A stretch of 14,528 bases of DNA from assembly GCA_905215765.1 (NCBI GenBank), contig CAJMRP010000047.1, forward strand, positions 1 to 14,528, given 5' to 3'. The translations under genes were made by a program, and so were the position numbers. The notes under the pieces were generated by a model that saw only the letters and a program-made list of their open reading frames with translations, made no database searches and was not told the DNA's origin. The DNA is from an uncultured bacterium. GTDB lineage: Bacteria > Actinomycetota > Coriobacteriia > Coriobacteriales > Coriobacteriaceae. Shown here in pieces: positions 7,762 through 14,528 of the stretch; the stretch's first letter is position 1; the number at the start of each line of letters is the position of its first letter.

Positions 7762-7791
7762 ATACTATCTGACTCGCTTTTGCCTTCTAAA
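7762..7791 (-). promoter_or_regulatory. Candidate promoter of the aro operon
   Basis: On the minus strand, TTTAGA (7791-7786) and TAGTAT (7767-7762, continuing AAA) are spaced by 18 nt. Transcription would start near 7755, just upstream of the leader terminator, giving a 5' leader of about 75 nt. The -35 match is weak (4 of 6), and a more distal promoter cannot be excluded. Confidence 0.35.
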
Positions 7792-7843
7792 GTGGGCCGT
7801 TGCACGGCGTCTTCCTCGGAATTGCAAAGCTTTTTCTTTTATT

Positions 7844-7873
7844 TTGATAGCCCGTGGTGCACTTGGGTATAAT
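7844..7873 (+). promoter_or_regulatory. Strong promoter of tRNA-Arg, with an AT-rich upstream stretch
   Basis: TTGATA (7844-7849) and a perfect TATAAT (7868-7873) are separated by 18 nt. The preceding stretch, 7831-7843, is almost all A/T and could act as an UP element, as at other stable-RNA promoters. The expected start is about 5 nt before the mature tRNA. Confidence 0.8.
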
Positions 7874-7884
7874 GCCAAACGTTG

Positions 7885-7961
7885 GCCCTATTAGCTCAGG
7901 GGATTAGAGCGTCTGCCTCCGGAGCAGAAGGCCGTTGGTTCGAATCCAACATGGGGCACCA
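7885..7961 (+). tRNA. tRNA-Arg, anticodon CCG
   Basis: It folds as a complete 77-nt cloverleaf with an encoded CCA. The acceptor arm is GCCCTAT paired with ATGGGGC (one G-U pair), the D stem GCTC/GAGC, and the anticodon stem TCTGC/GCAGA with loop CTCCGGA placing CCG at the anticodon. A 5-nt variable loop (AGGCC) and a T arm GTTGG/CCAAC with TTCGAAT follow. It decodes CGG arginine codons, useful in a GC-rich genome. It has its own promoter and terminator. Confidence 0.96.
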
Positions 7962-7972
7962 TCGAACGTAAG

Positions 7973-8006
7973 ACCGTCCGAACCTCGCATGGTCCGGGCG
8001 GTTTTT
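7973..8006 (+). terminator. Factor-independent terminator after tRNA-Arg
   Basis: ACCGTCCG (7973-7980) pairs with CGGGCGGT (7995-8002). After one mismatch three more pairs close a 6-nt loop, and a TTTTT run follows. It lies 11 nt after the tRNA and only about 16-31 nt before the possible ATPase start codons. Confidence 0.85.
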
Positions 8007-8037
8007 CTTATACCGACGCGACGTGATGGGACGTGGT

Positions 8038-10761
8038 ATGGCAGCAACGGATATCGAGCGCGGACTCTCGACCGCCGAGGTCGAGGAGCGCATCGCCGCC
8101 GGTAAGATCAACCGCAACATGGAGCTCAAGACCAAGTCGGTCAAAGAGCTCATCATCGAGAACCTCTGCACGCTGTTCAATTTGATCAACGTGATCTTGG
8201 CGTTCCTGGTCATTTTGACCGGTTCGTTTAAGAACCTGACGTTCCTGTTCGTGGTGTTCCTCAATACCGCTATTGGCGTCATTCAATCCATGCGGTCCAA
8301 GAAGATGGTCGATAAGCTCACGCTGCTGACCTCCAAGAAGGCCATTGCGGTGCGCGACGGCGCCGAGGTGGAGCTCGACCTGGACCAGATCGTGCTCGAC
8401 GACATCATCCGCCTGGGGCGCGGCGACCAGATTCCCGCTGACGCCGTGGTGGTTTCGGGCGAGGCGCTCGTGAACGAGAGCCTGCTGACGGGCGAGAGCG
8501 ATCTCATCAAAAAGCAGCCCGGTTCCGAGCTCATGAGCGGCAGCTTTATCGACTCGGGCCTGCTGCGCGCCCGCGTGATCCATGTCGGCGCCGACAACTA
8601 CGTGGCTAAGATCAATAGCGAGGCCAAATACGTCAAAAAGGTCAATTCCGAGATCATGAACGCGCTTAACGCCATCGTGCGCTTCGCGAGCATCATCATG
8701 ATCCCGCTCGGTTTGGCGTTGTTTGCCTCGAGTGTGAGCGAGCTGTGGGATGCCGCGGGAACCCCGGGCGATAGCGCGCTTTCGTGGTGCTTCTCCGAGC
8801 TTTTGGCTGGTCATGTGCCTTCGTCGGCGCTGCTGTCCACGGTGGGCGCCCTGCTGGGCATGATCCCGCAAGGCCTGGTGCTGCTGACGTCGTCGGTGCT
8901 CGCCATTGCCACGGTGCGCCTGGCTCGCCGCAAGGTGCTGGCACAGCAGCTCTACTGCATCGAGACGCTCGCGCGCGTCGACGTGCTGTGCCTGGACAAG
9001 ACGGGCACCATCACGTCGGGCCGCATGGAGGTCGAGGGCACGTATCCGCTGCCGGTTGAGGGTGTTGGCTTTGGCGTGGACTCGGACGAGGCGGCTGTTC
9101 CCGTCGATACCACGGTACTCGATTTTGCGCTGGCTAACGTGGCGCATGCGACTTCGGCCGATGCCAACGAGACCTGCCAGGCGCTGCTTAACTATTACGC
9201 CGATCGCCCGGTCGAGGTGTCTGAGCCGCTGTCGGCCATTCCGTTCTCGTCCTCCAAAAAGTGGAGCGGCGCGTCGTTTGCGCAGGGCTCCTATGTGATG
9301 GGCGCCGCGCAATTTGTGCTCTCTGATCGTGCGTTTGCCCAGGTCGAGAACCGTGTCGCCGAGCTTGCCGATACCTGCCGCGTGCTCGTGGTGGCGCGCG
9401 TGGACGGCTTTACGCCCGATGGGGATATGGTGGGCGAGGCCGAGCCCGTGGGCTTTGTGACCATCCGCGACGAGATCCGTACTTCGGCGGCCGAGACCAT
9501 CGGCTACTTTAACGAGCAGGGCGTGACCCTCAACGTGATCAGTGGCGACGACCCGCGTACGGTGTCGTCGATCGCGCGCGTGGTGGGCGTGCCGGGGGCG
9601 GACGCCTATGTGGACGCCACGACGCTCGATACGCCGGCCAAGCTCGATGCCGCAGTGGACCGCTACCATGTCTTTGGTCGTGTGACCCCGCAGCAGAAGC
9701 GCGAGCTCGTGCAGGCGCTCAAGCGCCGCGAGCACACCGTGGCCATGACGGGCGACGGCGTCAACGACGTGCTGGCACTTAAGGAGGCCGACTGCTCCGT
9801 GGCCATGGCGGCTGGCTCCGATGCCGCGCGTAACGTGGCCGAGATCGTACTCGTCGACAACGACTTTGCCTCGATGCCCGCCGTGGTGGCCGAGGGCCGT
9901 CGCTCCATCAACAACCTGCAGCGTTCGGCCTCGCTGTTCCTGACCAAGACGCTGTTCTCGATGGGTCTGGCGGCGCTGTGCATCGCGCTGCCGCCGTACC
10001 CCTTTGAGCCCATCCAGATGACACTCATTAACTTCTTCTGCATCGGCGCGCCGGGCTTTGTGTTGGGCCTGGAGCCCAACAATGCTCGCGTGAAGGGTGC
10101 GTTTTTGACCAACGTACTCAAGCGTGCACTGCCGGCGTCGATTGCGGTCATTTTGGCTGCGGCGCTCGATATCTTTGTGGCGCGCGTGTTTGGCTTTAGC
10201 CAGCTCACGCTGTCTACGATGTGCCTGCTTACGTCGTGCGCGGCGAGCGTCAGTCTGATCTGGCGCATCTCGCAGCCGCTCACACCCTTACGAGTGGTGC
10301 TCTTTGTGTTTGTCGTCGCCGGCATCTTGGTGGGCGTTATCGGATTCCCGGAGCTGCTGTCTATTGCCAACCTGTCGATGGGCCAGATGGTTATCTTGGC
10401 TGTCATCGTGGTCTTTACCTGCTCGGTGTTCTTTAAGCTCGCCACGATGATGGATTCGCTCAAGCCGCGTCGTCGTCATGCCGCAACTGGTTTTGGCCGC
10501 GGTGTGCGCGTCCGCCTGGGTCGTGGTGGCGGCAAGGTGAGCTCGACGGGTTCGACGGCCGAGCGTTTTGCCAAGCGCGTCGCCGCCGACATGGCGCAGC
10601 GCCGCGAAGATCGCACCGCTCGCGAGGCCGAGGCCCGCGCACTTGAGGGCGTGGCCCAGGCCCAGCCCAAGAAAAAGAAGAGTACCGGAGCCAAGCGCTC
10701 TCGCGTGACCAAGTCCGCCCAAGGCATCAAAGTCTCGATGCCAAGCAAAAAGAAGAAGTAG
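8038..10761 (+). CDS. P-type cation-transporting ATPase, CtpE-like, with a basic C-terminal tail
   Basis: It is a membrane pump that moves a cation at the cost of ATP. The ten-helix layout resembles mycobacterial CtpE and related calcium-type pumps. Counting from the ATG at 8038 (907 residues), the actuator motif TGES is at 151-154, the phosphorylation site DKTGT begins at Asp320, and the hinge motif GDGVND is at 572-577. Helices M1-M4 and M5-M10 are clear. M4 reads IPQGL (Gln278) where many calcium pumps have PEGL, and M6 (FFCIGAPGF) lacks the acidic residue of classical calcium pumps, so the ion is uncertain. The last 99 residues after M10 hold about 30 Lys/Arg, ending in KKKK. GTG 8023 and ATG 8026 are alternative in-frame starts, and none has a strong ribosome site. 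The family call is firm; start and substrate are not. Confidence 0.9.
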   Translation: MAATDIERGLSTAEVEERIAAGKINRNMELKTKSVKELIIENLCTLFNLINVILAFLVILTGSFKNLTFLFVVFLNTAIGVIQSMRSKKMVDKLTLLTSKKAIAVRDGAEVELDLDQIVLDDIIRLGRGDQIPADAVVVSGEALVNESLLTGESDLIKKQPGSELMSGSFIDSGLLRARVIHVGADNYVAKINSEAKYVKKVNSEIMNALNAIVRFASIIMIPLGLALFASSVSELWDAAGTPGDSALSWCFSELLAGHVPSSALLSTVGALLGMIPQGLVLLTSSVLAIATVRLARRKVLAQQLYCIETLARVDVLCLDKTGTITSGRMEVEGTYPLPVEGVGFGVDSDEAAVPVDTTVLDFALANVAHATSADANETCQALLNYYADRPVEVSEPLSAIPFSSSKKWSGASFAQGSYVMGAAQFVLSDRAFAQVENRVAELADTCRVLVVARVDGFTPDGDMVGEAEPVGFVTIRDEIRTSAAETIGYFNEQGVTLNVISGDDPRTVSSIARVVGVPGADAYVDATTLDTPAKLDAAVDRYHVFGRVTPQQKRELVQALKRREHTVAMTGDGVNDVLALKEADCSVAMAAGSDAARNVAEIVLVDNDFASMPAVVAEGRRSINNLQRSASLFLTKTLFSMGLAALCIALPPYPFEPIQMTLINFFCIGAPGFVLGLEPNNARVKGAFLTNVLKRALPASIAVILAAALDIFVARVFGFSQLTLSTMCLLTSCAASVSLIWRISQPLTPLRVVLFVFVVAGILVGVIGFPELLSIANLSMGQMVILAVIVVFTCSVFFKLATMMDSLKPRRRHAATGFGRGVRVRLGRGGGKVSSTGSTAERFAKRVAADMAQRREDRTAREAEARALEGVAQAQPKKKKSTGAKRSRVTKSAQGIKVSMPSKKKK

Positions 10762-10864
10762 CTACGCGCCCTGGCGATGTTGAATTGGTGCCTTGTTCCT
10801 GTGGGGCCGTGGCGATGTTATGCTCTAACCTCGATTGTTTGAATTGCTTCGAAAAGAGGATGCC

Positions 10865-12004
10865 GTGATCTGCCCGCATTGCCTTAAGACTATCGAGGAC
10901 GGCGCCTCGTTCTGCCCCTACTGCAACGCCTATGTGGGTCCGGGCGATGGTCCCGAGCACACCGAGTTCGTGTTCTGTGAGGGCTGCGGTGCCCGTCTTT
11001 CTCCACATGATCGTACGTGCCCCAAATGCGGACGCCCCGCTCCGGGTATCCTCTCCGAGGACGCGGCCGCATCCGACCTGGCAGCGGGCCGCACGGCGGG
11101 CTTTCCGCGCCTAACGCAAGAGCAGATCGATACCGAGGTGCCTCATGCGCCGGCCTCTGCCGCTGCGGTGCTTTCGGACGCCGCCGACCCCAATGAGACC
11201 TGCGTGTTGCCGGCTTTCGATAAGGATTTCGGTATTCCCAAGGTCGATATTCCCACGCCGGTTTCCCTGCACGACGATGCTCAAAAACCCAAGCGCAAGG
11301 TGCATCCCGACGAGGACGCCTATCACAAGCACAAGCGTCATATCCCCAAGCCACTCATCGTCATCGCGGTCCTTGCTGTCGTTTGCGGCGGTGCCTATTG
11401 GTTCGTGACGACCGATCCCATGGGTGTCATGCCTGGCTTCTACGACCAGTTTGGCCAGGCCGCGCAGACGACCTTCCCCACGCGCCAAAAGGGCGAGGCG
11501 ACTGAGGACGATACCAAGCAGGACGATTCTGCCGAGGTGGTCCAGGAAGAAACCGTGCTCACCGATGATCAGCTCTACACCAAGCTCGACAGCCTGTATC
11601 AGACCATTGTGTCGTACAACAATGATCAGATCGGCGAGGTCATCGATTCCTTTAACAACGGTTATCTCCGAACGCCGCTGTCCACCCGTCAGGAGCTGTC
11701 GCAGAGTGCCTACGCCCTGCGCGACCAGATCAAAAAGACGCAAGATGAGCTTAACAACCTTAAGTATCAGGACGATACGGTCTATGCGGATGACATCGCC
11801 CACTTAAAGCAGCTTGCCGAGTGGATGTATGAGCGCGTCGACGTAATCTGCCAGAGCTGGGATATCTCGCTGGCCATTCCCGATGGCGAGTCGATGAGTT
11901 CCCACCAAAGCGAGATCCTGGCGCCCATCGCACAGGGCGGCAACAGCGCGCTGAATCAGTACGACGCCAACGTGGGCTCCTGGAAGCCGCAGCAGCGTTC
12001 CTAA
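10865..12004 (+). CDS. Membrane protein with two N-terminal zinc ribbons, function unknown
   Basis: I do not recognise a named family. The 379-residue product starts with two CxxC...CxxC zinc ribbons: Cys3/6/17/20 and Cys38/41/52/55. A variable acidic and proline-containing linker follows, then a basic stretch (KHKRHIPK) and one membrane helix at about 163-181 (PLIVIAVLAVVCGGAYWFV). The rest, about 200 residues, is predicted external: an acidic Thr/Asp/Glu-rich spacer and then helical, coiled-coil-like segments. There is no signal peptide, so the ribbons should be cytoplasmic. An upstream TTG at 10835 is in frame, but GTG 10865 has AGAGG just before it and puts the first Cys pair at the N-terminus, as is usual for such ribbons. 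A sensor or envelope role is only inference. Confidence 0.85.
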   Translation: MICPHCLKTIEDGASFCPYCNAYVGPGDGPEHTEFVFCEGCGARLSPHDRTCPKCGRPAPGILSEDAAASDLAAGRTAGFPRLTQEQIDTEVPHAPASAAAVLSDAADPNETCVLPAFDKDFGIPKVDIPTPVSLHDDAQKPKRKVHPDEDAYHKHKRHIPKPLIVIAVLAVVCGGAYWFVTTDPMGVMPGFYDQFGQAAQTTFPTRQKGEATEDDTKQDDSAEVVQEETVLTDDQLYTKLDSLYQTIVSYNNDQIGEVIDSFNNGYLRTPLSTRQELSQSAYALRDQIKKTQDELNNLKYQDDTVYADDIAHLKQLAEWMYERVDVICQSWDISLAIPDGESMSSHQSEILAPIAQGGNSALNQYDANVGSWKPQQRS

Positions 12005-12042
12005 AATTAGTTCGCCATAGTCGGCATAACCTACGTGCGCAA

Positions 12043-12072
12043 TTGATGTAAGCGCATGCTTATTGCTACAAT
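12043..12072 (+). promoter_or_regulatory. Promoter of the cyclophilin-TPR gene pair
   Basis: TTGATG (12043-12048) and TACAAT (12067-12072) are spaced by 18 nt, with TG one base before the -10 box (extended -10). The predicted start, near 12079, gives a leader of about 33 nt carrying AAGGAA before the ATG. No terminator was found between the previous gene and this promoter. Confidence 0.65.
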
Positions 12073-12111
12073 TCGTACAAATATGCTTTAAACGCACGAG
12101 GAAGGAACCAC

Positions 12112-12654
12112 ATGTTTGGTTTTAAGAAAGAGCTCTACACGCCCGAGTATCAGCTTGCCGGCGACGAGTGCGCCGTTATCGAGACGTCGAAGGGTACCAT
12201 CAAGGTCAAGTTTGACGGTGAGGGCGCTCCCATTCATGTCGCGAACTTCTGCGAGCTTTCCACGATGGGTTTCTATGATGGCCTTAAATTCCATCGCTAT
12301 GTGCCCGGTTTTGTCATTCAGGGCGGCGACCCCAATACCCGCGATATGTCCGGCGCCGACGTCGCTGCCGGCCTTGAGGGCCCCGACGGCATGCCCGGTA
12401 CCGGTGGCCCCGGCTACTGCATCAAGGGCGAGTTTGCCACCAATCCGCGCAACAGCCATGTCGATGGTGCCCTTGCCATGGCACGCTCCATGGACCCCGA
12501 TTCCGCGGGTTCGCAGTTCTACTTCTGTCTGGGCGCCCAGCATAACCTCGATTCCGGTTACACCGTCTTTGGTACCACGGTCGAGGGTCTCGATGTGATT
12601 TCGCGGCTGCGTGCCGGCGACGAGATCGTCCATGTCGAGATCGTTCACGAGTAA
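12112..12654 (+). CDS. Cyclophilin-type peptidyl-prolyl cis-trans isomerase
   Basis: It catalyses proline isomerisation in protein folding. The 180-residue protein has the single-domain bacterial cyclophilin pattern: FHRYVPGFVIQGGDP (60-74, catalytic Arg62, Phe67, Gln70) and GALAMARSMDPDSAGSQFYF (119-138). The block that in human cyclophilin A contains the cyclosporin-contact Trp reads QHNLDSGYTVFG, so the Trp is absent, as in many bacterial members. No signal peptide or lipobox is present, implying a cytoplasmic location. The ATG has AAGGAA upstream. The TPR gene follows after 11 nt and is probably co-transcribed. Confidence 0.95.
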   Translation: MFGFKKELYTPEYQLAGDECAVIETSKGTIKVKFDGEGAPIHVANFCELSTMGFYDGLKFHRYVPGFVIQGGDPNTRDMSGADVAAGLEGPDGMPGTGGPGYCIKGEFATNPRNSHVDGALAMARSMDPDSAGSQFYFCLGAQHNLDSGYTVFGTTVEGLDVISRLRAGDEIVHVEIVHE

Positions 12655-12665
12655 AGGGGACTTCC

Positions 12666-13970
12666 TTGAATAGCCAGCTGATCCAACAGGGCCGCGCCGC
12701 TTACCGCGCGGGTGATTTTTCCGCTGCAGCCCAGATGCTTGGGGCGGCAAAGACTCCCGATGAGATTATGGGCGAGGCCGATCATCTTCGTGGCAACGCC
12801 TTGATGCACCTGGGCATGTATGCCGAGGCCGCCGAGGCCTATGCCGCCGCCCTCAACGACGGCACCTACGGCAAGCGCGGCGCGCTGCTCACCAACCGCG
12901 GCAAGGCGCTCGCCGCCGTGGGCGACTACACAACGGCCGCTCAGGCGTTCTCTGCTGCTACGCAGGATGCTTCTTATGCCACGCCGTTCAAGGCCTATCT
13001 GGGCCTGGGCAATGCGCTGTTCCAGTCGGGCGACTATGCCAACGCGGGAACCGCCTTCCGTCAGGCCGCCATCGACGGCGCCAATCCGGCTCCTGCCGCC
13101 GCACTCGGCGAGCTCGGTCGTTGCTTCATTAAGCTCGGCCGTCCGGCGGATGCCGTGGAGACCTACCGTACGGCTATCGACTTTGCCGGTCCCCGTGACG
13201 ACACGCGCGCGCTCAACGCCGGCATGGGTCAGGCGCTTTCTGCCGCCGGCCGTCCCTCCGACGCACTCGACGCCTTTAACGCCGCTACTGCCGATGGCAT
13301 CTACCAGCTCACCTCTGAGCAGGCCGATGAGCTTGCCCGCGTGCACGATTCGCTTGCCGCGCTGTCTGCCCAGACGGCTATGGCCACGGCTCCGGCGCCC
13401 GCGATGGACACTCCCGCAGTCGATCCGCTCGATCCTACGGGCGCGACCGGTCAGTTTATGCCCGATCCCTCGGACACCGGCTTCTTTACACTGTCCGAGT
13501 CCGAGATGGTCCAGCAGGACCGTCAGGATCGTAAGCAGGCCAAGGTCCGTCGTCGCCATCGCCACACGGGTCTCAAAGTCTTCATTGTGCTGCTTCTGCT
13601 CATTTTGATCGCCGCGGGCGGTCTGGGCTTTGCCTACACGCGCGGCTTTGGCTTCCCGTCTCAGGAGTCTGTCGTTACCGATCTGTTCCAGGCTGCCGGC
13701 GACGGTGACACGGCAAAGGCCGAGTCTTGCCTGGCCTCGAGCCTGTCCGAGGACGCTAAGTCGATGATCATCTCCTCGATTCCGCAGGGTGCCACCGTGT
13801 CCGTCGAGGGCATGGATCAGTCCATGACCGAGACGACCGCCAAGGTTAAGGCATCGCTGTCCAAGGGCGGCGAGCAGGAGTACACCGTCAAATTCGTGCG
13901 CTCCGACAACCATATCGGCTGGGCCGTTTCCTCGCTCGATATGGATTTCTCGGCTGCTGACAACCAGTAG
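12666..13970 (+). CDS. TPR-repeat protein with a single membrane helix
   Basis: This is a 434-residue protein of unknown specific role. Residues 1 to about 240 form TPR-like helical repeats rich in Ala, with recurring patterns such as ALMHLGMYAEAAEAYAAAL, ALAAVGDYTTAAQAFSAA, ALFQSGDYANAGTAFRQA and CFIKLGRPADAVETYRTA; these usually bind partner proteins. A Pro/Ala/Asp linker and a basic patch (KVRRRHRH) lead to one membrane helix at about 302-325. A C-terminal domain of about 110 residues is probably external and looks like the small NTF2-like or DUF4878-type folds (weak inference). The TTG start is supported by AAAGGGGA 5 nt upstream. It lies 11 nt after the cyclophilin gene and upstream of mreB, so an envelope or division-related scaffold is possible but unproven. 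Confidence 0.88.
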   Translation: MNSQLIQQGRAAYRAGDFSAAAQMLGAAKTPDEIMGEADHLRGNALMHLGMYAEAAEAYAAALNDGTYGKRGALLTNRGKALAAVGDYTTAAQAFSAATQDASYATPFKAYLGLGNALFQSGDYANAGTAFRQAAIDGANPAPAAALGELGRCFIKLGRPADAVETYRTAIDFAGPRDDTRALNAGMGQALSAAGRPSDALDAFNAATADGIYQLTSEQADELARVHDSLAALSAQTAMATAPAPAMDTPAVDPLDPTGATGQFMPDPSDTGFFTLSESEMVQQDRQDRKQAKVRRRHRHTGLKVFIVLLLLILIAAGGLGFAYTRGFGFPSQESVVTDLFQAAGDGDTAKAESCLASSLSEDAKSMIISSIPQGATVSVEGMDQSMTETTAKVKASLSKGGEQEYTVKFVRSDNHIGWAVSSLDMDFSAADNQ

Positions 13971-13992
13971 TGACCTTATGGGATTTAGCTTT

Positions 13993-14025
13993 GCCCGGCG
14001 CTTCACCGCAAGTGAGGTGCCGGGC
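13993..14025 (+). terminator. Strong intergenic hairpin between the TPR gene and mreB
   Basis: GCCCGGCGCTTCAC (13993-14006) pairs throughout its 14 bases with 14012-14025, including two G-U pairs, around a CGCAA loop. Only TT follows, so it is not a canonical terminator. It could still stop or stabilise the upstream transcript, or act in the mreB leader. A TAGTAT (14032-14037) just after it may be a -10 box, but no good -35 was found. Confidence 0.55.
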
Positions 14026-14085
14026 TTGCGCTAGTATCATGAGCTAGTAGTTTTCCAGCAATCATCCAACACATCAGGAGTTGCG

Positions 14086-14528
14086 TTGTTTTCTTTGATG
14101 GATATGTTCTTCGGTAGCTATGCGGGCGATCTTGCCATCGACCTCGGTACCGCAAATACGCTTGTCTCCGTGCGCGGCAAGGGCATCGTCATTCGCGAGC
14201 CCTCTGTTGTCGCCATCGACAAGAACGACGAGCGCATCCTGGCAGTCGGTATCGAGGCAAAGCGCATGCTCGGCCGTACGCCCGGCAACATCGTGGCCGT
14301 TCGTCCCCTGAAGGACGGCGTCATCGCCGACTTCGATGTTACCGAGGCCATGCTTCGCTACTTTATCGACAAGGCTTCCGAGAAGCGCTATCCGTGGACC
14401 CCGCGTCCGCGCGTTGTCGTCTGCGTTCCCTCCGGCGTCACGTCGGTCGAGAAGCGTGCCGTATTTGAGGCCACGATCCAGGCCGGCGCTCGCCAGGCCT
14501 ACCTGATCGAGGAGCCCATGGCTGCCGC
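14086..14528 (+). CDS. mreB: Actin-like rod shape-determining protein MreB, 3' end outside the window
   Basis: MreB forms membrane-associated filaments that guide cell-wall synthesis and cell shape. About 147 codons are visible. The N-terminal nucleotide-binding (phosphate 1) motif DLGTANT is at 19-25, followed by GKGIVIREPSVVAI, RPLKDGVIADF, VVCVPSGVTSVEKRAVFEA and LIEEPMAA, which runs into the second phosphate motif at the edge. The start chosen is TTG 14086, because AGGAG (14076-14080) lies 5 nt upstream; ATG 14098 is in frame but sits 17 nt from that site. The short hydrophobic N-terminus (FSLMDMFF) could be a membrane anchor, as in other MreBs. The mreC and mreD genes may follow outside the window, by analogy with other bacteria. 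Confidence 0.95.
   Translation, partial: MFSLMDMFFGSYAGDLAIDLGTANTLVSVRGKGIVIREPSVVAIDKNDERILAVGIEAKRMLGRTPGNIVAVRPLKDGVIADFDVTEAMLRYFIDKASEKRYPWTPRPRVVVCVPSGVTSVEKRAVFEATIQAGARQAYLIEEPMAA

Noticed and set aside
7681..7884. A T-box or known amino acid riboswitch in the aro leader
   Set aside because: No T-box antiterminator consensus (AGGGTGGNACCGCG-like) or specifier-loop region could be found; the leader from the likely promoter is too short.
7896..8282. A minus-strand frame containing MLDSNQRPSAPEADALIP
   Set aside because: This peptide is a well-known false translation of the complement of a tRNA gene; it coincides with tRNA-Arg and the ATPase start.
8008..9735. A 575-codon minus-strand frame opposite the ATPase
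   Set aside because: The plus strand encodes all P-type ATPase signatures here; the antisense frame has no domain and is a composition artefact.
12645..14006. A 453-codon minus-strand frame opposite the TPR gene
   Set aside because: The plus-strand frame has a ribosome site, repeats and a membrane helix; the antisense frame shows none of these.

Overview
The window is a high-GC chromosomal segment, most likely from an actinobacterium of the Coriobacteriia (Collinsella-like). That placement is inferred from gene content, GC-rich codon use, a CtpE-like P-type ATPase and frequent GTG/TTG starts; no sequence search was run. Protein-coding density is normal. I see no phage, transposase, CRISPR array or antibiotic cluster.

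Region 1 (1-7680, minus strand) is a tightly packed aromatic amino acid operon. In transcription order it reads DAHP synthase (aroF, type I-beta), prephenate dehydrogenase (tyrA), 3-dehydroquinate synthase (aroB), EPSP synthase (aroA), chorismate synthase (aroC), chorismate mutase-prephenate dehydratase (pheA), and a shikimate dehydrogenase-shikimate kinase fusion (aroE-aroK) that is cut by the left edge of the window. Genes mostly abut or overlap by a few bases. Together they cover the shikimate pathway and the Phe and Tyr branches except 3-dehydroquinate dehydratase, which is not in the window. The tight packing is broken between aroC and pheA by a perfect 34-bp inverted repeat.

Region 2 (7681-8022) is a divergent control region. 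On the minus strand, the leader of the aro operon carries a factor-independent terminator 33 nt before the aroF start codon, which suggests transcription attenuation. On the plus strand, a strong promoter drives a tRNA-Arg(CCG) gene followed by its own terminator.

Region 3 (8023-12004, plus strand) holds a ten-helix P-type cation ATPase with an unusual, very basic C-terminal tail, then a membrane protein with two N-terminal zinc ribbons.

Region 4 (12005-14528, plus strand) holds a promoter, a cytoplasmic cyclophilin, a TPR protein with one membrane helix, a strong intergenic hairpin, and the start of mreB, the actin-like cell-shape protein, which runs off the right edge. The zinc-ribbon and TPR proteins share a layout (cytoplasmic binding module, one helix, external domain), and their position before mreB hints at a cell-envelope role. 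That role is inference.

The most noteworthy signals are the aro leader attenuator, the perfect inverted repeat inside the operon, the AroE-AroK fusion with altered substrate-site residues, and the ATPase's Gln-for-Glu change in helix M4 together with its basic tail.
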